Of a DNA stretch of 64,000 bases, positions 23,510-34,000 are shown piece by piece. The stretch lies in assembly GCA_947650365.1 (NCBI GenBank), contig OX393552.1, positions 52,893,428-52,957,427 on the forward strand, read 5' to 3'. The DNA is from Chamaelirium japonicum (lineage: Eukaryota > Streptophyta > Magnoliopsida > Liliales > Melanthiaceae). A program made the position numbers and the translations under genes. A model generated the notes under the pieces. It was not told where the DNA came from. It was given only the letters and a program-made list of their open reading frames with translations, and searched no databases. Within the stretch, counting starts at the first letter, position 1; every line of letters begins with the position of its first letter.

Positions 23510-23625
23510 TTGGATGTTTTCGAGTGCCAAGGGTTGGACCTTGGGGTTGTTGAATATGCCGAAGCGTTGGGCTCTTCGGACTTTCGTCGAGTGCCAAGGG
23601 CTGGGCCTTGGGATTGGTTTTGATG
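23510..23625 (+). repeat. Two copies of the 67-bp Tat-like repeat
   Basis: CGAGTGCCAAGGG(T/C)TGG(A/G)CCTTGG occurs twice with GCCGAAGCGTTGG and CTTCGGACTTTCG between. It matches the array at 2007-2990 in sequence and in orientation relative to the coiled-coil ORF. Confidence 0.75.
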
Positions 23626-23644
23626 GAGATTAGAATTCAGAGTA

Positions 23645-25045
23645 TTTGACGACTAAGATCCAACAGGCCAAGAGCCAAGACTGCTGAGGCTGTGATGTCA
23701 AGATGGATAAGGTGAGGTGAGGTGAGATATCCAAGGCCATGAGTTAGCCTCATATCGCCTGGAGAGAAGGAGATCCTGATCTACTTATATAATTTCCCCT
23801 CCCAAACATAAAAGATGCATTTTAAAACCATGCGCTACTATGGATTTTGTAAGAACTCCGTAGTTACGCAGCTCGAGAGAGAGTAGTGCTAAGATGGGTA
23901 ACCTCCCTGGAAAGTCCTTGTGCCGGCATAAGTAAAGCGGAAAATATCTTGTGTGTTTGGGGCAGATGTTACAAAATGGTATCAGACCCGGTTCTTCTCG
24001 CAATGGGGGGGTCTAACCCTACACGTGGATGTATAGCCCTTAAGGGGGATGGATTGTGACGACCAAGATCCAATAGCCAAGACTCCTGAGGCTAGGATGC
24101 CAAGATGGATAAGGTGAGGTTAGGTGAGGTGTACAAGGCCACGAGTTAGCCCCCACATTGCCTAGAGAGAAGAAGATCCTAAGCTACTTATATAATTTCC
24201 CCTCTCAAACATAGAAGACGTATTTTAAAACCGTGCGCCGTTACGGATTTCGTAAGAACTCAGTAGTTAAGCGTGCTCAGGCGAGAGCGGTACTAGGATC
24301 GGTGACCTCCTGGGAAGTTCTCGTGCGGGCACGAGCAAAGCGGATAATATCTTGTGTGTTTGGGGTGAATGTTACAAAATGGCATCAGAGTCTGTTCTCT
24401 TCACAATAGGGGGGTCTAACCCTACACGAGGACGTGTAGCCCTAAGAGGGGTGGATTGGGATGACCAAGATCCAATAGGCTAAGAGCCAAGACTCCTTAG
24501 GTTGTGATGCCAAAATGGACAAGGTGAGGTGAGGTATCCAAGGCCATGAGTTAGCCCCATATCGCCTAGAGAGATGGAGATCATGAGTTACTTAAATAAT
24601 TTTCTCTCCCAAACATAGAAGACACATTTTAAAACCATGCGCCACTACGGATTTCGTAAGAACTCCGTAGTTAATCATGCTTGGGCGAGAGTAGTACTAA
24701 GATAGGTGATCACCCTAGGATATCCTCGTGCAGGCACGGGCAAAGCAGATAATATCTTTGTGTGTTTGGGATGGATGTTATAAAATGGTATCAGAGCCGG
24801 TTCTCCTCGCAATAGGGGGGTCTAACCATACACGTGGACGTGTAGCCCTTAAGGGGGGTGGATTGTGACGACCAATATCCAACATGCCAAGATCCAAAAC
24901 TCCTAAGGCTGTGATGCCAAGATAGATAAGGTGAGGTGAGGTGTCCAAGGACATGAGTTAGTCCCATATCATCTGGAGAGAAGGAGATCATGAGCTACTT
25001 ATATTATTTCTCCTCCCAAACATAGAAGACGCATTTTAAAACCGT
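23645..25045 (+). mobile_element. Cassandra TRIM multimer, plus orientation
   Basis: LTRs at 23645-23973, 24055-24376, 24457-24782 and a cut one at 24864-25045. Each starts TGTGACGACCAAGATCC (variants) and full copies end GGATGTTACA. Between them lie about 80-bp inner domains with a TGGTATCAGAGC-type primer site and an AAGGGGGGTGGAT-type polypurine tract. Each full LTR holds a 5S rRNA-like segment (GTTAAGCGTGCTTGGGCGAG with AGTAGTACTAGGATGGGTGA). This is the hallmark of Cassandra, a non-coding terminal-repeat retrotransposon in miniature. LTR-inner-LTR chains like this arise by recombination. Confidence 0.85.
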
Positions 25046-25238
25046 ACCCGCATGAGAACTTCCAGGTCACCCATCCTAATACTGCTCTCACCCGAGCACG
25101 CTTAAGTATGGAGTTCTTACAAAATCCGTAGCGATACATGGTTTTAAAATGCGTCTTCTATGTTTAGGATGAGAAATTATATAAGTAGCTCAGGATCTCA
25201 TTCTCTCTAGGCGATGTGGGGCTAACTCATGGCCTTGT
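25046..25238 (-). mobile_element. Cassandra LTR fragment, minus orientation
   Basis: Directly after the plus-strand partial LTR, the sequence continues as a Cassandra LTR on the opposite strand, from within the 5S-like block to the CCTTGTATACCT segment. The rest of this LTR resumes at 27,532 after an insertion. The head-to-head join is at about 25,045. Confidence 0.8.
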
Positions 25239-25259
25239 ATACCTATGGGCACCGAAATT

Positions 25260-25560
25260 AGCCCACTGATAGAACCGGACCCGCATGCAAAATTTGGCCC
25301 ACACACAACGGCCTGCATGCGAAATTGGCCCACACACAATGGCTCGGATGCGATACCTGGCCCGCGCATAACGGCCCACATGCGAAACTTGACCCACACA
25401 ATACGGCCCGCATATGAAACTTGGCCCACACACAACGACCCACATGTGAAACTTGGCCCGCATGAGAACCCGGTTCACACACAATGGCCCGAATGCGAAA
25501 CTTGGCCCATACACAACGGCCCGCATGCGAAACCTGACTAACACACACCTGACTCGACTC
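25260..25560 (+). repeat. Tandem repeat, ~33-bp unit
   Basis: About eight degenerate copies of GCCCGCATGCGAAACTTGG followed by CCCACACACAACG. The unit has the palindrome-like GCATGC. Open frames on both strands here are repeat artefacts. Confidence 0.75.
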
Positions 25561-25965
25561 AAGCAAACCCATGCAAAGGGGCCCACCAGCCCCTCTCTTG
25601 GAAACCATACCCCCTCCCCCATGGGGAGGTGTGATAGGCCATGAAGAAAAGGAAAAGAAAAAAAATATTAACCGCCTCGATGCGAGGGGAGGTGGCGTGG
25701 ACTTTTACGCAACCATAGATCCACGATGATCCCTCGATCTGGCGGACAAGATGACGTCGTGTTGTCATGCAATCGAAAAGTGCAAAGATGATAATATATC
25801 TCCAAAGATCAAGCCATATCTTGCCCATAACCATCCCCACAAAATAAGGAAAGGGATCAAGGTTGTTTCCCCCAAAAGAGAAAATAATATTTTGATGGTT
25901 ATGGAGAGAGATATTGAATTGATGCAAAAAATCACAGTCATATCTCTCCCAACCTCCCTTCTTTG

Positions 25966-25979
25966 TTTATAAATAGAGG
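25966..25979 (+). promoter_or_regulatory. TATA-like box in the 2.3-kb insertion
   Basis: TTTATAAATAGAGG after a pyrimidine-rich stretch matches the plant TATA consensus and is followed by G-rich sequence. It could be the U3 promoter of a solo LTR. Confidence 0.4.
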
Positions 25980-26384
25980 GGGTGGGGAAAGACATCGAGG
26001 GTCGAAAAAAATAGACGTGAAGGCTCTACAAAGAAGAAGTTCCAACGCTTGACGATTGAAGGCTTCGCGGGGAACGAGAAGGCGTATCCCAACAACTCGA
26101 AGTCGCCTATTGAAGTCCTTATCAAAGCGAAGGCCTTGCACTCGAAGATCAAACCTTTGACTCTTTGCACGAAGAAGAAAGCTTGGAGAAGAAGGCCCGT
26201 ATGTGTCATCACCTCAATGTCTCCAACGATCCTTATCAACTCCGAAGACGCCAAAAGCAAAGGCCGGAGGAGAAGATCGAAGCCGACAACACCCCGTCGT
26301 CTTCAATAAAGGCGTCGACTCCTCGCACGAAGAAGAAAGCTTAGAGAAGAAGGCCCGAAGCTGGTGCTACCCTCGCCATTTTAA

Positions 26385-26640
26385 TCAACAAAAGCCGACG
26401 CCACAATCGTCACACGAAGCCGGTGCTATCCCTGTTGTCTTCATCAATAAAAACCGATGCTACAATCGTCGCATAAAGATCGGTGCAACCCCTACCATCT
26501 TCATCAACAGAAGCCGATGCCACAACCGTCGCATGGAGATCGATGCTACACCTACCGTCTTCATCAATAAAAGTCAATGCTATAACCGTCGCATGGAGAT
26601 CAGTGCTACACCCACTATTTTCAAAAGAAGCCTTCGACTC
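26385..26640 (+). repeat. Tandem repeat, 60-bp (20-codon) unit
   Basis: Four to five copies of a unit with TCTTCATCAA, AAGCCGATGCCACAACCGTC and ATGGAGATCGATGCTACA. The 60-bp period keeps one frame open for 146 codons, with repeats like INKSRCHNRRMEIDATPT. No known protein has this repeat to my knowledge; a non-coding origin is more likely. Confidence 0.7.
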
Positions 26641-27531
26641 TGATCACGATAAAGAAGCCCGGAGAAGAAGAGAAGCAAAGTCAATGCCACAACCGTCACA
26701 CGGAGATCGATGCTACATCCATTGTCTTCAAAAGAAGCCTTCGACTCCAATCGCGCCAAAGAAACCCAAAGTAGAAGAAAAGTCAACGCCATCGCCACAA
26801 CCACCATTACCGAAATCCATCCCTAAGAAGCCGGAAGAATAAAGAAGTCTTGAAGACATCGTCATCATCGTTCAAGAAGAAGATCGAGCCAATGCCAAAG
26901 CAAAAGCCAATGCAAGAAGCCGAAGCAAAAGTATCGGTAAAGCCCATGCCAAAGCAACGCACGTGCTAAAGCCAAGCAACTACGACGGTCACGAGCAAAG
27001 CACCGCATGTTCTAGCAGATATAACGCGAAGTCTGAAAGAACTACAGCATCACAAGCCTCTACCCGTCTACTTTCAAGTGCAAGCGCCAAAGCAAAGCAA
27101 AAGCCATAGCCACGCCAAAACAAAGCCAAAACCGACGCCAAAAGCAAGATTAACATCGCGAACCGACGATCAAGGACGTCGAGATCTAGCTAGAGCCGAG
27201 GGAGACACAAAAACTGAGGAACGAAGCAAAAAGCCCCCTAGTCGAGAAAGCACGAAGCACGGAAGGGACAAAAGTAACGACGAAGACTCCTTAGTCTCTC
27301 AAAAAACCGTCACCCTGTAAAGATCTCTGTCCTAGGCAACCCCTTCAGAGCTCTTGCACGAAGTAATGTGGAGACACGGATCAAAGGGACCCTCCAGACG
27401 ATCTCTCCCACAATCTTCTGATCAAATCTTCATCGCACCCGGCTCACCACCCCGAGTCCTCGGGTCCCGCCCTTGTAATCTCTGTGTGCTTATAATAAAG
27501 ATGACTCATCTTTTTTCCACGCATATAATAC

Positions 27532-28829
27532 CTCACCTCACCTTATCCATCTTTGCATCCCAGCCTCAGGAGTCTTAGCTCTTGGCTATTGACTATTGGA
27601 TCTTGGTCATTACAATCCACCCCTTAAGGGCTACACGTCCACGTATAGGGTTAAACTCCTATTGCGAGGAGAACCGACTCTAATACCATTTTGTAACATC
27701 CGCTTCAAACATACAAGAAATTATCCGCTTTGCCCGTGTCCGCACGAGGACTTCCCAGGGGGGTCACCCATCCTAGTACTACTCTCACCTGAGCACGCTT
27801 AACTACGGAATTCTTACGAAATCCATAGCAGCGCACGGTTTTAAAACGCATCTTCTATGTTTGGGAGGGGAAAATTATATAAGTAGCTCATGATCTCCTT
27901 CTCTACAAGCGACGTGGGGCTAACTTATGGCCTTATACACCTCACCTCACTTCATTCATCTTGGCATCCCAGCCTCAGGAGTCTTGGCTCTTGGCTATTG
28001 GATCTTGGTCGTCACAATTCACCCCCCTTAGGGCTACACATCCATGTGTAGGGTTAGACCCCCCCCATTGCGAGGAGAATCGGCTCTACTACTATTTTGT
28101 AATATCCGCCCCAAATATACAATATATTGTCTGCTTTGCCCGTGCAGGCATGAAGACTTCCCAGGGAGGTTGCCCATCCTAGTACTACTCTTTCCCGAGC
28201 ATGCTTAACTACGAAGTTCTTACGAAATCTGTAGCGATGCACGGTTTTAAAACGCGTCTTCTATGTTTGGGAGGGGAAATTATAAAAGTAGCTCAAAATC
28301 TCCTTCTCTCCAGGCGATATAGGGCTAACTCATGGCCTTGAACACCTCCCCTTACCTTATCCATCTTGGTATCATAGCCTTAAAAGTCTCGGTTCTTGGC
28401 TCTTGACCTGTTGCATCTTGGTCGTCACAATCTACCTCCCTTAAGGGTTACACGTCCACGTGTAGGGTTAGACCCCCTTATTGCAAGGAGAACCAGCTCT
28501 GATACCAGTTTGTAACATTCACCCCAAACACACAAATATTATCCGCTTTGCCCGTGCCCGTACGAGGACTTCCCAAGGTGGTCACCTATCTTAATACTAC
28601 TCTCACCCGAGCACGATTGACTACGGAATTCTTACAAAATCCGTAGTGGCGCACGATTTTAAAACACGTCTTCTTTGTTTAGGAGGGGGAAATTATATAA
28701 GTAGCTCATGATCTCTTTCTCTCCAAGCGATGTGAGGCTAACTCGTGGCCTTGTACACCTCACCTCATCCATCTTGGCATCCCAACCTCAGGAGTCTTGA
28801 ATCTTGACTATTGGATCTTGGTCATCACA
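27532..28829 (-). mobile_element. Cassandra TRIM multimer, minus orientation
   Basis: Remainder of the split LTR (27532-27614), then LTRs at 27692-28016, 28098-28429 and 28511-28829 with three inner domains between them. The 5S-like block reads on minus (for example near 27,745-27,815). Primer site reversed: GATACCA next to TTTGTAACA. With the plus-oriented set this makes eight LTRs, four each way. Confidence 0.85.
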
Positions 28830-30130
28830 TAGTACTTGGCGTAGTGTCCCAATGTCGATCGACTTAGGTGAAGCACCGTTTTGGTCAAGTCAATATCAGG
28901 ACACGTAGCGTTGTACTGGTACAGGTTAGCCGGTCTTGTCTTAACCTGAACCGGATTAACTGTGGCGATGCATGGGAGCATGAATTCTTACATAACTCAG
29001 GAGCATGTGCGACGTTAAAGATTCGGAGTACTTAGTGTAGTGCCTATGTATTGGTTGACTTAGGCTTAAAGCCGTTTCGATCGAACATATGTCTAGGGCA
29101 CATAGTTTTGTACCGTTGCAGGTTAGTCGACCGTGTCACAACCCGAACCGGACTAACTGTGGCGAGGCATGGGAGCATGAGTTCTTATATAACTTGGGAG
29201 CATGTGCAATGCCAAGGATTCAGAGTACTTAGTGTAGTGCCCGCGTATCGGTTGACTTAGTCTTAAAGCTGTTTCAGTCGAACCTATGTCTTGGACATGT
29301 AGCTTTGTATCGTTGCAGGTTAGCTGGCCGTGTCGCAACCCGAACCAGATTAACTGTGGCGAGGCATGGGAGCATGAGTTCTTACATAACTCGGGAGCAT
29401 GTGTGACGCCAAGGATTTGAAGTACTTAGTGTAGTACCCATGTATCAGTTGACTTAGGTGTAGAGTCGTTTCGGTCGAACCTATGTCTAGGGCACGTAGC
29501 TTTGTACTGTTGCAAGTTAGACAACCTTGTCGCAACCCGATCGAATCGGACTAACTGTGACGTGGCATGGGAGCATGAGTTTTTACATAACTCGAAAGCA
29601 TGTGCGACACCAAGGATTCAGAGTACTCAACGTAGTGCCCGTGTATCGGTTGACTTAGGCTTAGAGCCGTTTCGGTCGAACCTATGTCTATGACATATAG
29701 CTTTGTATTGTTGCAGGTTAGTCGACCGTGTCGCAACCCGAACTGGACTAATTGTGGCAAGGCACGAGAGCATGAGTTCTTACATGACTCGGGAGCATGT
29801 GCGACACCAAGGATTTAGAGCACTCAGCGTAGTGCCCGTATATTGGTTGACTAAGGCTTAGAGCCGTTTCGGTCAAACCTATCTAGGGCACGTAGCTTTG
29901 TACCGTTATAGGTTAGCCGGCCATGTCGCAACCCGAACCAGACTAACTGTGGTGAGGCACGAGAACATGAGTTCTTACATAACTCGGGAGCATATGCGAT
30001 GTCAAGGATTCAGAGTACTTAGTGTAGTGCCCGTGTATTGGTTGACTTAGGCTTAGAGCTGTTTCAATCGAACCTATATCCAGGGCACATAGCTTGGTAC
30101 CATTGCAGGTTAGCCGGGCGTGATATATAT
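28830..30130 (+). repeat. Satellite array, ~198-bp unit
   Basis: About six and a half units. Anchors GGTTGACTTAGG at about 28,855, 29,050, 29,248, 29,447, 29,647, 29,845 and 30,037 give spacings near 198. Shared blocks: GAGCCGTTTCGGTCGAACCT, GTTGCAGGTTAGCCGGCCGT, GGGAGCATGAGTTCTTACAT. Copies differ by about 5-15%. It begins directly at the last Cassandra LTR edge and stops at a copia 3' end. Confidence 0.85.
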
Positions 30131-30472
30131 CATGAAGTATGTCACGCATTTTGAAGTATGACAAGCGTGTTTTACGCTCTTTTTTCTTGTTGGACTGGTT
30201 TTTCTCACTAGGTTTTCCTACCAAAATATTTTAAAGAGGCAGCATGATGTGTGTTAACTATTGTTCCTGAAGAACATTATAATTGGTGGACATCCAAGGG
30301 AGAGTGTTATGAGATCTATGGATTTTGTGACTGTCCACCATCCGATCTCTCTTATGGAATTAGGGTTTTCCATGGTTGCTTGGGCCCTAAGTTTATTCAC
30401 CCTATAAATAATATATGACCCTAAGGATGGGGGTATGGTTTTGGACATCTCCATCTCGCCCATCTCACAACA
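30131..30472 (+). mobile_element. Ty1/copia 3' end with a 168-bp LTR
   Basis: A polypurine tract (CCAAGGGAGAG) lies just before an LTR at 30305-30472 with inverted ends TGTTATGAGA/TCTCACAACA (one mismatch). The LTR holds a TATA-like CCCTATAAATAATATATG near 30,403. Upstream is a short internal piece (AAGAACATTATAATTGGTGG) typical of the 3' end of small copia elements. Fossil, truncated on its left by the satellite. Confidence 0.6.
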
Positions 30473-31077
30473 ATCCAAACAAACAGTGGAAGTGAAAAAT
30501 TATAGTTTTTGGCTTGACGACTTCCATCAAAACAAACAACGGAACTAGGACTTTCGACCGAAAGTCCCAATCAATACTTCCACCAATTCCGCCGCTTTCT
30601 ACACTTCTGTGATTTTTGAACAACCAAACGGCCCCTAAGGCAAGAGGAATGGCCCGATTTTTAAGTAGCCCCAATCATTTTTTCTGAACCCTTTGCATGT
30701 CTAACCAACCAAGTATCAGCTTTTTTTAGAGTATCCATCATCGTCATATCTGAGAGGGGTTAGGCATAGGGGAGCAATCCTTGACCTGACCAGAGTTAGC
30801 GGATTTGGGTTTGGACTAAACGGGTTCAGGTCATAAAAGAGTTGACCTGGTTGACCCGTTTTTTTAATGGGCTGGGTTTGGGTTTGGGTTTGGGTTTGGA
30901 TTTGGGTTTATCCTTATAACCCGATTGAGCCGTCCACTAACCGGACCCACCAACCGGAACCGACCGACTAGAGGAGATTTGAACTCCTGCTTCCTAGGTT
31001 AGTAGTTTGTTCAGCCGTCACTACTCTTTCGCGCAAAGGCCAATACCCTTCCCTTCCGTCTCACTAGCATAAAAGGG
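30473..31077. other. Upstream region of the argininosuccinate lyase gene
   Basis: Contains a MITE-like piece with AACCAAACGGCCCCTAAG near 30,621-30,640, an imperfect (GGGTTT)n run at about 30,865-30,910, and at about 30,965-31,020 a minus-strand tRNA-like remnant with a T-arm (GGAGTTCAAATCTCC). No clear TATA box precedes the ATG; the start of transcription cannot be placed from sequence. Confidence 0.4.
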
Positions 31078-34000
31078 ATGGACTCACTGTTCCAACCCCA
31101 CCGCCCGATCCTCCCAACCCTCCGGAAGCAGCACCCGTCCGCCGCCGGATCTCGCCTGCCGCCGCCGGGCTCCCATCGCTGCGTCCCCAACAGCCGGCAA
31201 AGGCTCGTGGCCGCTTGCCTGGCCGACGGCATGGCCGCCGCCGTCCGCTCCGCCGACCCCGAGGACCGGCAGAAGCCCAAGGAGAGCAAGTTGTGGGGCG
31301 GGCGGTTCGAGAAGAGCGTGACCGACGCCGTGGAGAGGTTCAGCGAGTCCGTCTCCTTCGACAAGGCGCTCTACAAGCAGGACATCATGGGTAGCCGGGC
31401 CCATGCCACCATGCTCGCCCAGCAGGTGGCGATTCTGCTCTTAGATGTCCATGTTTGTTTATAGTTTATCAAATTACGTTTCGCTCGGATTTCGCACTCC
31501 AGGTGTTTGAAGAAATGGTTTCTCAGCATCTTGGGTGACATTCATTTCCCTTAGGTGCGGAGGGCGATGGTTCTTTCAAATCAGAACATTTGATTCTCAA
31601 ACTATTGATGGACATTGAAACCGAACACAAACAATCGTTTTGGTGAGGCTGTGTAACAGAGCTAAGTTTAGGGCTATGTAAGTCTATAAATGTCGGTATT
31701 GATCAATCAGGGGTCATGCAATCTTGGATGCCGGTTTTATGCATTGATCGGTAGATGAAGGTAACTGAAGAGAAGTTGCGTCGTGTGAATCCACAGATGG
31801 AAGATCCAGTAAGAATGGTGTCTAAAGGGCCAATATTTAAAGGTTTAACATACATAATCAATTGACATAGAGTAGGCCCAACTTCTTGGGCTACTTTTGC
31901 TCTCATCCCAAGAGAACTATGAAGCCATTGAAATCCTGCCATCTTTGTAGAAACCCTTGACCACATAGAGAAGAATGATACATAGAGATTTTGACCATGA
32001 CATTTGATTTTCGGCATGCACTTTGAGTGCAACTAATGTGTGTCAGGAGTGGCAATTGATTACGATATTAGTATTTTTAGCTTAACTTTGCTATTTTATT
32101 AATGGGTTAAGAGTCACTCCAATAATCTTGTTGAAAGCTTCTCATCTGGATGAATAAAACTTAATAACAATGCAACCCTTAAATCAATTTTAAGCAGATC
32201 TTGGATCACCCACTTCCTCTTTTTTCCATTATATCGTCTTCTGATGGTGGGTTGCTTTATGTTTTCAGGGTTTGATGACTACTAGTGACAGAGACAGCAT
32301 ATTGCATGGTCTTGATAATATAGAGAGAAGCATTGAAGCAGGAGAGTTTGTGTGGAGGTCAGATAGGGAGGATGTTCACATGAATATAGAGGCAGCACTC
32401 ACAGACATGATTGGTGAACCTGCAAAAAAGCTCCATACTGCTAGAAGTCGAAACGATCAAGTTGTCACAGACCTTCGACTGTGGTGTCGGGAAGCCATTG
32501 ACAGAATTCTCATGCTCATCAAACAACTTCAGGTTTCTTCTAATTTTTGAACTGGACTTATTAATGTTGAGTTGTTACTGTTTTTTTTTCCATTTTCGTT
32601 GATTCAAATATGTTCACCTACTGAAAATTAGCAATACCTCAAGTTCCTTTTTTTTTTTTTTTCATTTTCTCTTCTCTTTTACATTTACAATGTCCACTAT
32701 ACTGGTACCAAATGGGCCAGTCATGCTAGACGATTGTAATAGAGAAGCTGGGACTCTTATGTTTTCTCTTTGAAGTTATATCCTAATGCTTGCCGTTCTT
32801 TTGTATCCTTTGTAAACTGTAGAATGTATGTTTATATCTAAGTAGATTGGGTGAAAAAATGTGCGTTCGGAATATGTTAAACTGTTGATCACAAAAAATA
32901 GGACTGCCCAAATATGCTGCAGGGGAAGAACACAATTTCTTATAGTCAAACTAAAGATATGATAAAGATGATTGTTTCCACATGCTAGGATTGTAAGAAA
33001 CTGAAGCAAACAAGTTATCTAGCAACGACAACCATTATTCTTCCTATGAATTCCAACCATGTTTTGCAATTTCACATACTGCAGAACTTTAATCATGTGA
33101 TATGGTGAGTACATAAATGGAGAAATTCGACCATTGCCTTGTCCATTACTAACGAGATCCAACTACTTATGGAAGTCATATCTAATACATTTTGCAAACT
33201 CTCGTGTTAAATGTCGATCAATCAGAGCATTGTCTGCGAACTCCATATAGTGATGGCAATATCTTAAATCTGCTTCTCTAATTAAGAATCAAAATATATT
33301 ATTACAAAATATTAATGTTTAGATGTACATATATTTTTCGTTTATGTCATTTCCATTACATGTATTTTTTCTTTTATTGTTGTGTGGTATTCTTATCCGT
33401 TGTGACCACACCCGATATATCACTTTATATTCTGACCTGGGATCCCTAGTTAATTGAGCTTGGCCCTTGAGGTCTTCTCCCCATGGTGCGCCCTTTGGGC
33501 CTTATTCTCCCATGGTATCAGAGCTTGGCTTTGAGCCACTTCGGTTTCTCCTCTTTAGGTTCCCCCTTCTCGGAGTTAGAGTTTTTGGATCCCTCCCTTA
33601 GGAGCTAGGTTCTCCCGTGTCGGCATCTTCCTCCACTTTCGACTTCCTCGTCTCAGATCGTCTTTATCTTCTCCAACTAGTTCTGGTTACTCTCATCTTC
33701 TCTGGTGGATCCCCTTTGTTGAGATGCAATCAACATCATCAATTCCATGATAGATCTCCGAAGCTCCATGCAATCATCTTTCAACGCTTTCACTCCACGA
33801 CTGATCTTATCACAACGACTTCAACTTTCCATCATTCAACCTTGTCTGCTTACGTATTTGGCAGTTTTATTACGAAATTTGCAGGTGCATCATATCCTAG
33901 TTCCACCATTGCTCAGTCATCTTCAACCATTTGAGCTAGTAGTAACAGACCTACATCTCCATTATTTTTGGGTGCTCATCTTCCAGAAAGACGGCCATGG

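Larger units (their letters stand above)
25239..27531 (+). mobile_element. 2.3-kb unclassified insertion in a Cassandra LTR
   Basis: The split LTR shows TACCT (possibly ATACCT) on both sides, a target-duplication-like repeat. Inside are a 33-bp tandem repeat, a TATA-like box (TTTATAAATAGAGG near 25,965), a 60-bp tandem repeat and an AATAAAG near 27,499 after CTTGTAATCTCTGTGTGC. Promoter before and polyadenylation-like signal after suggest a solo LTR of a long-LTR retroelement, but clear TG...CA ends are not seen, so the class stays open. No protein domain. Confidence 0.45.

Noticed and set aside
23850-23930. 5S rRNA gene (also at about 24,250-24,320, 24,660-24,730, 27,745-27,815, 28,160-28,220, 28,565-28,635, 48,670-48,735, 49,060-49,125)
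   Set aside because: Only the middle and 3' part of 5S is matched, with several changes, and each sits at the same place inside a Cassandra LTR. These are element parts, not 5S genes.
26203-26842. Novel repeat protein gene
   Set aside because: The frame is held open by a 60-bp repeat in what looks like LTR-type sequence; no start context, domain or splice pattern. Kept only as a repeat and a low-interest finding.
28830-30130. CRISPR-like or other spaced-repeat array
   Set aside because: Units are long, contiguous and without unique spacers, and the genome is a plant; it is a satellite.
30473-30650. Complete MITE upstream of ASL
   Set aside because: The right end looks MITE-like (CCAAACGGCCCC), but the left end is in the wrong orientation and no target duplication was found.
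30865-30910. Interstitial telomere repeat
   Set aside because: Units are GGGTTT/GGATTT, not TTTAGGG, and only about six are present.
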